A stretch of 64,000 nt of DNA, from NCBI GenBank assembly GCA_029449245.1, contig JANATF010000018.1, forward strand, positions 186,001 through 250,000, in the 5' to 3' direction. A program made the translations under genes and the position numbers. Shown one piece after another: positions 49,201-60,262 of this stretch. Within the stretch, counting starts at the first letter, position 1, and every line of letters begins with the position of its first letter. The notes below the pieces were generated by a model, which searched no databases, was not told the DNA's origin, and saw only the letters and a program-made list of their open reading frames with translations. Origin of the DNA: Mortierella alpina (Eukaryota > Mortierellomycota > Mortierellomycetes > Mortierellales > Mortierellaceae).

Positions 49201-49469
49201 TGGAGTTCTTCACCATGAGACTCCATGCCGAGGCCACCTACGTCATGAACAGATTCGCGGGAGCCTACGTGCCATCGGAGGCAGCAAACGCTTTCCCCCT
49301 CGTTCATCTCATGGAAGTCTTTGATCACGCCAAAGCAATAGTGGGTAAGACCATCGAGCAGGTCCGCCAGGTGAAGGTTCACCCAAGCCCAAACCCCAAG
49401 GTCCCACTGTCTTGGCTGCGGCCTTCTTTTATGAAGCCGAAGCTTTGCCACATTGCCGATGGCCAATGA
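46272..49469 (+). CDS. Lineage-specific protein with PD-(D/E)XK-like nuclease core
   Basis: Six exons: 46272-46742, 46860-47052, 47461-47941, 48070-48441, 48835-49085, 49192-49469; 681 residues, all phases agree. Residues 1-157 are helical and charged (REWFRWMYELKQSQ, DKKITRLLRKEFE). Residues 158-380 are low-complexity and acidic. The C-terminal 300 residues form a globular domain containing IPDYAV, a spacer of about 15 residues, then MVLLEGKI: a PD...ExK pair as in the PD-(D/E)XK nuclease fold, preceded by a conserved-looking WTPIQDDTRGQESN. Later helices follow (IWDDLTKLGQELKAALDSI, MRLHAEATYVMNRFAG). Nuclease activity is inferred from this motif only. Intron 1 uses a GC donor (GCAAG|GCAAGT). 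Introns 2 (408 bp) and 4 (393 bp) are long; intron 4 holds a MITE. A two-gene split near 47180 is possible but breaks no rule that the single model satisfies. Confidence 0.7.
46743..46859 (+). other. Putative GC-AG intron in the nuclease-like gene
   Basis: Starts GCAAGT after AGCAAG and ends CTCTTCAG. Reading through without splicing meets a stop at about 46768. Using the GC donor joins two open exons in phase 0 (IIESK to STEEYSASS). Confidence 0.6.
48523..48800. mobile_element. TA-flanked MITE (Tc1/mariner type) in intron 4 of the nuclease-like gene
   Basis: 278 bp with terminal inverted repeats. The left end TTGTGCCTTTCATACAAAAA matches the reverse complement of the right end, TTGTGCCTTTCACATAAAAA: 12 bp perfect, then imperfect. 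Both ends abut the dinucleotide TA (48521-48522 and 48801-48802), the target-site duplication of Tc1/mariner elements. There is no open frame of note inside. Removing it and one TA leaves an intron of about 113 bp, the normal size here. Confidence 0.85.
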
Positions 49470-49535
49470 AAGGTTCCTCATGAATAAGATATCTGGTCCT
49501 TTGCCGATGGCCAATGAAAGGTTCCTCATGAATAA
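49453..49535 (+). repeat. 48-bp-offset tandem repeat across the stop codon of the nuclease-like gene
   Basis: A 35-bp sequence (TTGCCGATGGCCAATGAAAG and 15 more bases) occurs at 49453-49487 and again at 49501-49535. The gene's stop codon TGA lies in the first unit and is repeated in the second. Confidence 0.9.
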
Positions 49536-49908
49536 AGTACCTGTTCCTTCCAGATATAGTGTGTTGTTGTATACATGTAGACCTCTTTAACGTTGGGTTA
49601 CTCAACCACACCGAGCGACAAACCATCATATATGATTCTTCTGAAGAAAATAAGCTGGTTCACAGCACCGTGTTGTTCAAGAAGTTTCGTGTTCGTACTG
49701 CTTAAGCCTTGCGCATCCAAGATACTGGTGTCTGACGCAGCCAGGCGATCACACATCGAGCTTCAGTGTAGACGGACGAGTTGGCGTGCTTCTATCCACT
49801 GCCATAAGCGAGCGGGCCCATTGCCGCAGCCAGTTGGCCGCTTTTTGGCCATGGCCAATTTCGTTGAACTTCTGCCAGTTTGATCTTTATTCTTTGCAGC
49901 ATTGCATG
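49470..49908. other. Short intergenic region with repeat tail and NLR remnant
   Basis: About 440 bp between the converging nuclease-like and SMP3-like genes. Apart from the second repeat unit (to 49535) and the NLR remnant (49660-49850), nothing is seen. Confidence 0.5.
49660..49850 (-). pseudogene. Remnant of the 3' end of an NLR-like NACHT-WD40 gene
   Basis: Minus-strand translation gives WQWIEARQLVRLH, stop, then DTSILDAQGLSSTNTKLLEQ. This matches WQVIGDRHLVRLH and DTSILNAQGLSRRNAKLLEQ at the C-terminus of the intact copy at 23965-29121. An internal stop and heavy divergence show it is long dead. No NACHT or WD-repeat part is found next to it. Confidence 0.85.
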
Positions 49909-52839
49909 CTACAGATAAAAGATATTCAGCTGTAGAGAGTTCATGGGGTCCTGGAGAATCGTCTGGATATGATCAAAATTGGCGTGCCGTGATATCTGGT
50001 CCCTGCTTGCGTAAAAGCCCTGGTCCGTGAAATCCACAGTGGAGGGCGCGATCAAGATGGTGCTATTTGGAAGCAACAAGAATACAAGATGCAAGTCGCG
50101 AGTAGGAATTTGATTAGTCACTTTCTCCGCTTACAAAAGAAAAAAGGAAAGTCTGGTGATTCATGGGCAGGAAATAGTGAATTACCGCTGCCACTGGGAA
50201 GGTCCAGCCTTTCGAAAGAGCAGAGCCTGCTGTCCTTTCTTTAGCTGGTTCTGCACAGGTCCTAACAGTGTCCTGTCTACCGCTGCAATATTTTCCAGTG
50301 TCTTCTGTCCTTGGGTCTGGTAAGAGGCGCCCAGATCTTGCAGTAATTGAGTTCGATCCTTTTCCCGCCAGTCGGACACTCTCAAATCGAGTCCATGCGA
50401 CTGCGCTTGCTTGGGGTTGTATCCGAGGAGGTGCTGGGGCGGCAAATATGTTTTGTAAAATATAACATGTGTCGTATACGTTCCACCATCAGCGGCATGG
50501 TATTTCCCTATTTTTTTATCCATTGGGTACGGCAAATGTCTTAAAATTCAATGCCTGCGGGACAGTATAAAGTGATCCAGATGCGTTGTTCTTATTGTTT
50601 CCCATAACATACCACGTATTTCATCGTGTGTGAAGCATATTGCGTAGTCATTATTGCTGTAGGCGGCACTGCCGTGCACTTCGCGACATTCCTGAAAACC
50701 AAGCGCCTGCTGTTGAACGATTTCCATGGCTGGCACAAGACCTGATTGGTGAAAAAGTCCCAGTACGAGCGCCATGATACCGTTTCCTAAGAGCCAGAGG
50801 GGCTGATAAGAATGGTGAAAGTTAGATCCGAGTCCCTCCTTGAAGGATATGCATACAAAAATTTGATCCGACGTACCCAAAACTTTCGCCCGAGTTTCGA
50901 TATCCGTCCCGAGAGTGAGATGATCAGTGGTAAAATTAAGGGCGTAAGAAAGCGTGCCTCCTGGTGAGGCATGGAGGACAACACACTGATGCCGAAAATT
51001 CCCGAGTACGACAGGGCTAAACAGAGAAAATAAACGATGCATGGTTACTCAGACGCAGTTCAGGCACTCCTCTGTCGAATACAGCAGAGGTGGTTGAGGC
51101 GGGCTAGTTCTCTTACCGGTGACGAGTTTTGATTGGCTGCTCCACTCCTTGGCTCGGCACTTTTGCAGCAAGGTAACTACTGCGATCAACGCGAGATTCC
51201 CAAAGAGCACCGGAAAGTTCAGAAGCAGGTGAAAGAACCGGGGATGGAGTCCATGCTCTGCCAGATTTTTCTCGTCCAAATTATAGCGCAGGTTATTCCA
51301 CATGGTTAGAGTTAGCGAGCCCTTGCACGAGAGTTGGTGCCAGTTCTTTGGATGCGTGATCAGGATGTCGCGTAGGGACAGTCGTACACCATTTGAGATG
51401 TTGTAAATGATCAGTTTGTGAAAGTAGATGGAGTCGATCAGAACCGCGAATGCGGACATGGTTGCTAGACCAAGTGCAAGTGGTAAGCAGGCTTCTATAA
51501 ACTTGCTTGCTCCTGCAACACTAAATATGGAGCCAGAACCGACACCAAAGAGCGCTTAGCGTCCAATTTCATGCGATCTCCTGTTCAGTGGAACCTTGCA
51601 TGCCTCATAAAGCCTTACATGGTGCGGTTCTTCGTGAAAGCCGCCTTGAAGTTGAGATATAAGAACATGACTCCCAGTGGAAATCCATAGACGACGAAGG
51701 TGATCCTGGTAAAGGTGCCAACCGCAAACAGCACGCCTAGTAAGAACGAGAGTGCTATCGGGGTGGGACGTGGGTTTGTTTCTACACCTATGGACGATTG
51801 ATTTCCAGCAGGCACCATTGTTGATGTTGGATCGGCCAATGCTGGGGATGATGTTGCGGGCGATACTGAAGAGTCGTGATCCTGGATGATGCTGCTGAGG
51901 ACAGTGGCACACAGGGCCAAGATAACCGTCTCAACAGTGTTGGAGAACGGGTGGGTATGATAGGCCAAGGTGACATAGGACGAAGATACGAGGAGCAGTG
52001 CGACAGACGGCGATCGCCTGATCTGGCGCGCCATTCTGACAACAGCCCAGTCTATGTGTAGAAGACTTTTAGTTAGATCAGGCGCCCGTGGCAGCCAAAG
52101 AAGGACAAAAGATGACTGGGCAGAGCAAGAGTTCAGGGGGGCTCACGAACGGTAGTCTAACTTACCGATGATGAGCGAAATCAAGACAAAGGCCAGCCTC
52201 TGTGTAATGAAGAGCGCGCGTGAGGTGACAAAGTGATCTATTATGAATACGTTGCCAGTTGCAAAGCAAGTGTAAGTGCGAGTCATGATCACATCTACAG
52301 CTCCATCCATTCTTTTGGCACCATTAACCAGCCTCTTGGCCCACGTTCATACCTGGGTCAGTGCCGATCCATGTCTTTAACAACAGGTAAGGAATACCAG
52401 TCGTTATCACACTATAATACGATCGAGGTGCAATTGTTAGCAAAGGTCACTGTCGATCGTCGGGCGAAAGTCTGTACACACGCGAGAAAGACTGAGTGTT
52501 ACGCACGGAATGAGAATCGATCTGCAAGGCAGCCCTGGTTTGTATTCCCAGGGAATGTTGACGTCCAGACCAAAGATGTTTCCTAGAGCAAGACCACGGG
52601 TCAGTTGTCGTGAAAGGCATTAGCGCGTGAGTTCATTTCCTGTTGCCCCGCTACACCAAGTAGGATTTGTGGAGACTGCATTTACCAGCGGTGATTTCAG
52701 CAGACTGAAAGAACTCGTCGGGGTGAATGTATCCAGGTGAGAGAGCGCTGAAGATGCGGATTGCGAGGAGGAGCAGGTAAATGGTCCAAGTGGCCCTGGA
52801 AAAGGGTCTATACCGCCGCATCGCGCAATCTGTTGGCAT
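49909..52839 (-). CDS. SMP3: GPI mannosyltransferase 4 (SMP3/PIG-Z, GT22 family)
   Basis: Ten exons: 52839-52686, 52582-52507, 52411-52353, 52237-52166, 52051-51619, 51520-51117, 51016-50877, 50802-50613, 50507-50186, 50062-49909; about 667 residues. The enzyme adds the fourth, side-branch mannose to the GPI anchor in the ER lumen from dolichol-P-mannose. The first helix leads to the lumenal signature GYIHPDEFFQSAE with its catalytic acidic residues, then IPWEYKPGLPCRSILIP. The second family signature, SSMPHQEARFLTPLILPL, spans an intron, and VLGLFHQSGLVPA follows. Multiple hydrophobic helices match the family. A Ser/Thr/Pro-rich loop in exon 5 lengthens it. The last junction is the least certain: the phase-consistent acceptor (AAATAG at 50063) skips LVFLLLPNS, which looks coding-like. 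Divergent from Nup160. Confidence 0.88.
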
Positions 52840-53398
52840 GTCTCCTTGTAAACTCGGGACTTGGGCTTCTACCGTCCCCTTGTCTTTCAAGAAAGGGCGG
52901 GATGATGGGTCAATGTGGCCAAGAGAAAGCGATGGTCGAAAGGGGAGGAAAGGAAAGGAGTGGTGAGGAGGACTGGAGGCGCTGGGAAGTGTAGGCGAGG
53001 CGTTTGGTTGACTGTGTGTGTGGATGGATAGAGTTGAAGTAAGAATCGAAGATGCCGTGGGTGTGTCGCGAGAAAGGCAGACGGGGTCGCGTCCGATGTC
53101 CTTATTGCAGTCAACATTTGACGTTTACCTGTGTCCTTACGACACCTGCAGTTTTCCGTGCCTTCGCTTCTTGATCCAATCAGTTTGACTTCTTTTTCCT
53201 TCTCATTCTTCTCGGTCTCTCTGCCTATTTGCAAACAATCCATCCTGCACGCGTCTGTCCTTGCGTGGTCCTTGCTTGGCTTCACACACAACACAGCCCA
53301 CCACACCTCCGCAACACCAGGACATCTCGACCAGGTCAACAGCACAAGCACGAGTCAATCCTTACTCGATCACGGCTTTCTCGTCGCAAACCACAAGG
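52840..53398. promoter_or_regulatory. Divergent promoter between SMP3-like and Nup160-like genes
   Basis: About 560 bp between two head-to-head start codons. The plus strand is C/T-rich from about 53160 to 53230 (CTTCTTTTTCCTTCTCATTC) and the minus strand from about 52915 to 52990, consistent with a leader for each gene. Confidence 0.5.
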
Positions 53399-56300
53399 AT
53401 GGCTCCCATCGCGCCCATGTGGTGGTTCAAGGAGGTGCCAGTCCAGATCGAGACCTTTGTCGACCTCCAGTACCCCTCCAAACATGTTATACCCCACCCC
53501 AGGACTCCACAGACACAGGAGCTGCGCGCAAGGGCATTTGAAAACCAAGGCGGTGTCTTTGCTTTCCCCAATCAGTACGCAAAGTCGATCGTCTGGCGGA
53601 CAACGAACAACGCGACATGCCTCGAGCTGACCTCGCTCTCGGGAAAGGAAAACACCGCAACGCGCCAAATATCCTTCCAGTTCAGCGCGCCCATCCTCCC
53701 TGGGCTCCACCTCGCACCCCTGACCCAGCACGGAGGAATCGCAATATCGTTGTTGACTGCCGACAGCGTCCTGTACCGCCTGCGCGTCTCGGCCTTGAGT
53801 CACTTCTTGACCAGCGATCTGCCCGAAGGATACGTGTCATCGGCATACATCAACTGGACGGCAACTCCAGGCAGCGAACCTCTGTCCTTCAAGTATCTCG
53901 GCGACAGACAGGCTGCCGTGACCCTGACGGACGGGTCTCTATTCCTGGTCAAGACCGCTCTTTTAGCAGAAGATGCCAATCGTCATGGTAAGTCTGTGGC
54001 CGCTTTGCCAAGGGAATACAAAAACGTCCAAGCCTGCCTTCCGTGGACATACCAATTAACGCTTTGTCTACTACCCTCGTAATAGAACATGCGGAGGTGC
54101 GAGTCAGTAATCTGCATGACGACTCGGTCATGATGAGCAGGACCCAACACGTCTCGACCATCCAGAAGCTATATTCGCGGTTCCAAACCACGTTCGACTA
54201 CAATCTACCGATCGGAATGAGCATACCGGAGCAGAATACGTCGATGGATGTGATGGCACTAGAAACATACACAACCCACGAGGACACACTGCTCTTTGCG
54301 CTCTATCAGGACAGGACCATCCGCGTCTGGTCGACGGGTCGCCGACAGTGCATACAAACACTACGCACTCCTGCTTCGCTCAACGACGCCGGTTATGTGC
54401 AGGAGACGATCGACAGCTCGTTGCGTGCACATCTAGGAATCATATTCAACCCCCTTATGCCATGGGTGATCCGGCTTCTCGTTTACATCCCTACAGAGAC
54501 TGATGCACAGCTCTCCATCTACACAGCTCGGATCGACACCACAGAGGACGTCGAGTTTTTACCAGGATCCGTCAGCACCATGAGACCGGTCTCTACTTCA
54601 GGACCAGGAGCGAGCACTACGAATCTAGTCTCCATGGAGGTCAGCCCTAGCATGAACCAATCAGGATACACTGTGTGGGGTTTGTGGGAGAATGACGCCA
54701 GGATATCAGCAAAGTACCTGCACATCGACGACCCTGTTGTGGAGAGGGAACACTTCCACGACTTTGTACAGCGTGATCTCTTGCAAAATCGCTGGTGGTC
54801 TGTGGCTATGCAGGCACCCCCGCGAGGATTCATCCAGACCATGAGCTCCGTGGACGATTACACGGAGGATACTCCCAAGTTTTTTGCAGATTACGTCTTT
54901 GCGTCGGGTCGATTCTCCGACAGGACCATCATGCAGGCGCTTCGCAACGTCTTCAAGGACAGCACTTTTGCCCTGGATGCGGAGCTCCCTCGGCGTGTCA
55001 CGGACGCGCTATCTGTCAAGACACCCGATGACGCTTCAGTCGAGGAAAAGGAGCAGGCTGTAGAGGATGAGATTCTGGGCTGGACAATGTTCATTTCGAC
55101 CTGCGCCAAGATTGACCACGAGGCAAACATGCCGCTTAGCCTTTCCATTGCAGCGGATACTGGATACATGGTCGTAGTGAAACAGAGCTCGCTCAGCTTT
55201 CTGACAGCTTGCGACGACTCGGAGATTTTATACCATACCTTCCAGGATGGCCAGTTTGAAGTCGGCCAGTTGATCGCCACACCACCATCACAACTTCGAA
55301 GCACATACCCGCAAATGCAGGACCTGTCTCTGAGGCAGGATATCGCCAAGGTGTTCAAGGCCATGGACTATCTGACACGTAACATCAGCAACAGGGTAGC
55401 CAAGACATTGGAGGGCACCATCGCTCACCTCACCATGACAAAAGGACCAAGGAATTTTGTTGAGGCTCTGACGCGGGAACATCTTCCTCGATATATTTCC
55501 AAATCGGACATGAACCGAGCCCGCAACCTGGCCGCATCATGCAGCACGCAGTCTCGAGTATTTGACTACTTGGTCAAGCAACTGCTGCAGAACGCCGATA
55601 GTAGTGCCTCGGGCTTGACCTCAAAACGCGCCATCCTGCCATATGAAGCACTTGTTGCAGCCAGTGTGCAGCAGCTCGCCACCAACCGCTATGCGATTTC
55701 CCAGAACCTCCTCATTCTGATTGTAGTCATCTTTAGCGGTCCCCTTTCCACTCGTGGCTGGATCCAGGACGAAACCCACTTCATTTCCGATGCCATGCGA
55801 GTGACGCAGTCGTTGTTGGTTCTGAAATGGATTTCTAGCCAAGTAGTATCGCCTTCAGCTTCTGCGACGTCGGCGCTGGAGCAACAGCTTCTGCAGATGC
55901 ATGTTCAGGAGAAGGGCACATCTACGGGTTTGCCCGTGACATACCGGCACAGCTTGACAGGATCATTGTTGAAGTCATTGGACGCGGAGACAGGAAAGTA
56001 CGGCGCCGTCGAATTCCCGATCTACTTGGCCATCCCGCGAGCAGTTTCCAAACTTCTCTATCAGCTCGGAGTACTCAACTGCGGTGCCGATGGCGAGGGC
56101 AAATACTATGCAGGATTGGCGCAAAGACTTTCAGGACTGGGAGAGATGACACTTCTATCGACTTTCTTGGAATTTGTCCCAGTCTCGACATCGCTGTCTT
56201 ACTATCGTGGAAAGGTGCTCTTGAGCCAAGACAAACCTGTGGAGGCACTGGAGCAGTTTTTGGCCGTGATCGCGTGTTTCGGTAACGTAATTTGTTTGGC

Positions 56301-58889
56301 CAAGGTCACTGAGTTTGAGTTTGAGGAAAGGTGAAGGAGCTGGGTATCATGTGTGCTAATTTTCTTCTTTGTGCCACGTATCTGATTGTAGGCAACGATG
56401 TCAGGAACGTGGAACAGGAGCTGGATATCATGCAGCTGGATTATGTTACCCGGGTGAACAGAGGACATGCAAGACTCGAGGACTATTACAATCACATCAT
56501 TGGACTTCTCTCTGAAAAGTCAGCGCACGCCCAAGTTATCACGGTGGCACGACTCGCTTTAAGCGATCTGTTAGGAGTAAGCATACCTGTATTTTCTGCA
56601 ATTTGCTTAGATGTTCCTGCATACGGGGACTTGGGAGCATTCTGCTAACGTGAGCCTTCCAACGACTTCTTGTAGAACATCAAGGTGCCAGTCACGGAAG
56701 CGCAAACAAGATCCCTCTTGAATTCGATCTATGGATCAGCACTGACCATTCGGTCCTATGACCTTGCATACAATGCCATGATGCAGGTTACGAGTGAGAG
56801 TTTGTAAGTGGAATTTTTATAGCGTTCTAAGCGTTTTTTCAGTAGGCAGCAAGAGTGGCGAGCTGCAGATGTTATTACAAATGTGCTGACGTGTTTCCCA
56901 TCATATATCTTTTAGCCGCAAGCAGTATCTGCGCTTGTTCGTGTCGACGCTGTGCAGGAACGGCGATGGTGGAAAGCTCAGTTTATTCCCATTCACTGGA
57001 CTGATCGACGAGGTGGAGCGCATGTTGTTGCTTAAAGCCGAGAGCCAGCATGTCCTCTCCAAGCCGGACCCTTACAAGACCCTCTACGCATTCTACTGCT
57101 ACAGAGGAGACTATCGCAATGGTAAGTGGACAAGAACTGCAATTATCATGGGAAGCAGACTGGACCCTACCCATTCTCGAGTGAACACGTTTGGATGGCT
57201 GACAGTAGTTTGTAACCTCTACAATGATTTCCCATTTAGCTGCATCCGTCATGTACCAGTACGCCATTAGGTTGACGGATTCATCCAATCAGACGGAGTC
57301 GGTGCTAGCGTTGCTGAGAGAGGCTGGGAACTCGTACTTGGCTGCCATCAATGCACTTCACCTTTCTGGGCCTCAGTCCACATGGATCACCGTCCCGGAC
57401 AAGGGTGCCAACGCTGAGGAGGTAAAGGAAGTGACACTGCTGCAGTTACTTGAAACGTGATGTATTATAGAGAAGCATGATTACTGATGTGTGGACCTAA
57501 TTTCGTGGATGTTGCCATTTAGCGCGCCAAGCGACGCAAGCTGAGCGTGACCACCCATAGCTATGCATCTGGAATGTCGGGTGTGCCTTGCAAGGTCGAA
57601 GTTGTTCAGCTTTCAGATATGAAGAAGGAGTATGCGTTGACAATGGCGAAGTTACGTCTTGTAAAGGAAATTCCAGCTCAAATCGAAGATGGTAATGACT
57701 TGTTCATAGGCAATTCTGGTAATGTCTTTTTTCGAAGTGATTTTGAGGTTCTCTAATCTAATTATGTATCTCAACCGTCATAGGCACTGTGATCATGAGA
57801 GAGCGTGAGGCCCAGATCTTGCTGGTGCGCCAAGGCCACTATGACGATGCCACATCATTGGCGTTGCTTTATGATCTGGATCTGGATGTCGTCTTTGATC
57901 ACTTGGTTGACCGGTACTTGGTTGCGTTGAGCAACGAACAGGAGTAAGTTTCGACTGAGAGACCCCTCTCGACTACCCTTTCATTGTCGCGTCTGTGCTC
58001 TCATGCTTCGAAGAATCTAACATTAGCAACGTGGTGTTCAATTGCATTGGGTTTGTTTCTAGAGCTCTGCTCGGCAAGGACGGACTGCAACAACACAACA
58101 GTGCATTTGCGGACAGGAGAAAGTCGTCTGTTGCATTGTTGACGCTACAGACGTATCTGGACCGTCATGACAGCACGTCGACGACTTTTAGATATCGGTT
58201 GGGCGTCATTGAACGCATCCTAATGCGTAACGCGGACTTTGCGATCCAGCCTTGGCTCACGCAGCATTATTTGGTAAATACACCATGATGTGCTATCTGA
58301 GGAAAGAAACGATCCATGCCTTCTGTTAGAACGTTTTTGTTTCTCACCTCACTACGACTTTTCCTGAACTTGTGATAGATCCACAATCCTGAGGACCTCA
58401 TCCGCGTCTACTTAAAATTTGGTGCATTGAAGGCCGCGGCCAAATTCTCTTCGGTGGTTATTCAGGCAGTAAGTCGCGTTTGTGTTCATTAATGTCTGAA
58501 GCGCGGGTGTGATGAGCCATAAGGGTATGCTTGATAGCCGTTCCGCTTGCTGTATAGCATAAAAGTGCTGACCCGAACTTCTTTTCTTCACGATTTCATT
58601 TTCTTAGGCGTTGAAGAAGGAGGAATTGATTTCGCGTCACTCGAACGCTCGATGGTTGCCGTACACATTACTGGACGAAATCTTCGAATCGCTGGAATCT
58701 CAGATCCGGGAGGCAGAGGAAGAGCGGCTCAGAAAGAATGGTAGTAGGAGAGAGAATAACAAGCAACATCAGCAGCCATCGCAGGACAAGGTGCTGAAAG
58801 AGCTGCAGGATGTCAAAGGACAGTTGGAGGAGGATGTGCGACTTTACTTGGAGAATGCGGAGAGAGAATCTGTGTTCTCGAAGAAGTAG
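53399..58889 (+). CDS. Nucleoporin Nup160/Nup120 family
   Basis: Eleven exons: 53399-53987, 54086-56281, 56392-56576, 56676-56803, 56916-57121, 57240-57421, 57523-57691, 57784-57943, 58063-58273, 58379-58468, 58608-58889; 1465 residues, close to metazoan Nup160 (about 1430). It is a scaffold subunit of the Y-complex (Nup107-160) of the nuclear pore. The N-terminal third is beta-propeller-like (LLFALYQDRTIRVWSTGRRQC), the rest is alpha-solenoid (REAQILLVRQGHYDDATSL, ALLRVYL-type helices). It ends with a charged coiled-coil (SLESQIREAEEERLRKNG, VLKELQDVKGQLEEDVRLYL). The start at 53399 (MAPIAPMWWFKEV) is the first ATG in frame; the upstream TTG at 53261 is not used. All introns are 98-123 bp GT-AG. 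A decayed duplicate of its last exon lies at 62444-62830. Confidence 0.85.
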
Positions 58890-60262
58890 CACCAGTGGGG
58901 TCAAGCGTGTGAGTACGTTGTAAAAAAAATCCACAAAAGTGACTAGTTTGCAAGCTAAAAGAGAGCCTTTTTCAGGATCGTAGACCGAATGGAGGCATTA
59001 AAAAAAAAGCTGTGCCATGACTAAAGCTGTACTTGTTCCTGTTTCCTCATCCAAAAGCACGACTTGCTTTCGGTCACAATGGCGACAGTAGGGCGAGGCG
59101 TGTTCTGAGTTGTTTCTTCAGTGTCTTGGAGTTTTCTATTGGCTGATGAAGGACGTGCGGATACAAGCCAGGGGTATTGTAGGTTTAGGAAGTCATAAAA
59201 CACGGTGGATCTGCCTTGGCCTTATCGTGATAATCCCAAGACCATGATCAACGCGCGTTCGATTCGTCGCTCCAGGGACATGACCAGGCATCGCTCGGCA
59301 CCAAGACCAGTGTGTGCATGACATAATCACGCACTTGATGCTATCTTCTGGAGGTGAACCTCCAAAGTTGAGCATCCTCAGACCCACACTAGTGTTAGCA
59401 AGGGTACATGAAACGTGCAGGCAAGGTTCATGATGGGATAGTACGTGAGAAGAAGCATTGGCTCTACACCGACCAGGCAGCGGTTTTTGTACAAGCCCAT
59501 TAGCATTATACAGATATAATGTTGGGTAGATAGATAGGTCAAGCAGTCATTGTCAGGCGATGGGTAGCGGAACACCATGGGCTGGCGCGTGTCCTAACTT
59601 CTTTATAATTGGTTATGATTCAAGTTCATTAGCGGGTCAAACCAATGCCCCATGTGGCATGGATAGCGAATGACTGATACGCACCCACGAACATTTTTCT
59701 GGTTCTTGAAGTTCGTGATGACAGGGCCCATTGGCACTCACAGCCAGGCTTGTAGTCATGACTCTTTGTATTCTCTAGGCAATCACCGTCCTTGCTTTGA
59801 TTCGAACCCTCTTGTTCTTTATGAAGGACTGTACGATAATGCACGCGTTTATATCTCTGTCTCGAATTGCAGGTCTCTGCAGAACATTGCACATTTACAA
59901 TACATTGACATCAACGCCGAAGAACAGGACGACCAGAACGCCAGGATAATCTATGTGTAATTAGTATTGGTTGGTGACACCCGAAATCTCTGCTCGTGGA
60001 TGAAATTATATCATCTTCCTTTGATTTCCTCTTATGTAGTGAACACTGTTCCAGAACCCAGAATGCTGGGCTCTATCTGCATGCATCGGCAGTTAGAATC
60101 GCGAGCGCGTCTCACCAACACCATGCGACACGTCTAGATTCCAATGCATAAATCGGGTAAGTTGAAACCTCGATGTCCTCCGCTGTAATCTATCGTGAGC
60201 TGCACAACATAAATACTCCTTGCTACTCCTCATGCAATCAACAATCACTGCCGTCCAACACC
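58890..60262. other. Intergenic region downstream of Nup160-like gene
   Basis: About 1.4 kb. 58890-59220 is the parent of the decayed duplicate at about 62500-62830. An open stretch at about 59790-59960 (plus; ends NAEEQDDQNARIIYV) looks slightly protein-like but has no start, partner exon or family match I can name. TTGCTACTCCTCATG-type leader sequence precedes the next gene. Confidence 0.45.

Noticed and set aside
59670-59960. 96-codon plus-strand frame with a protein-like end
   Set aside because: Lacks a start context, no partner exons and no recognisable family; left as unassigned.
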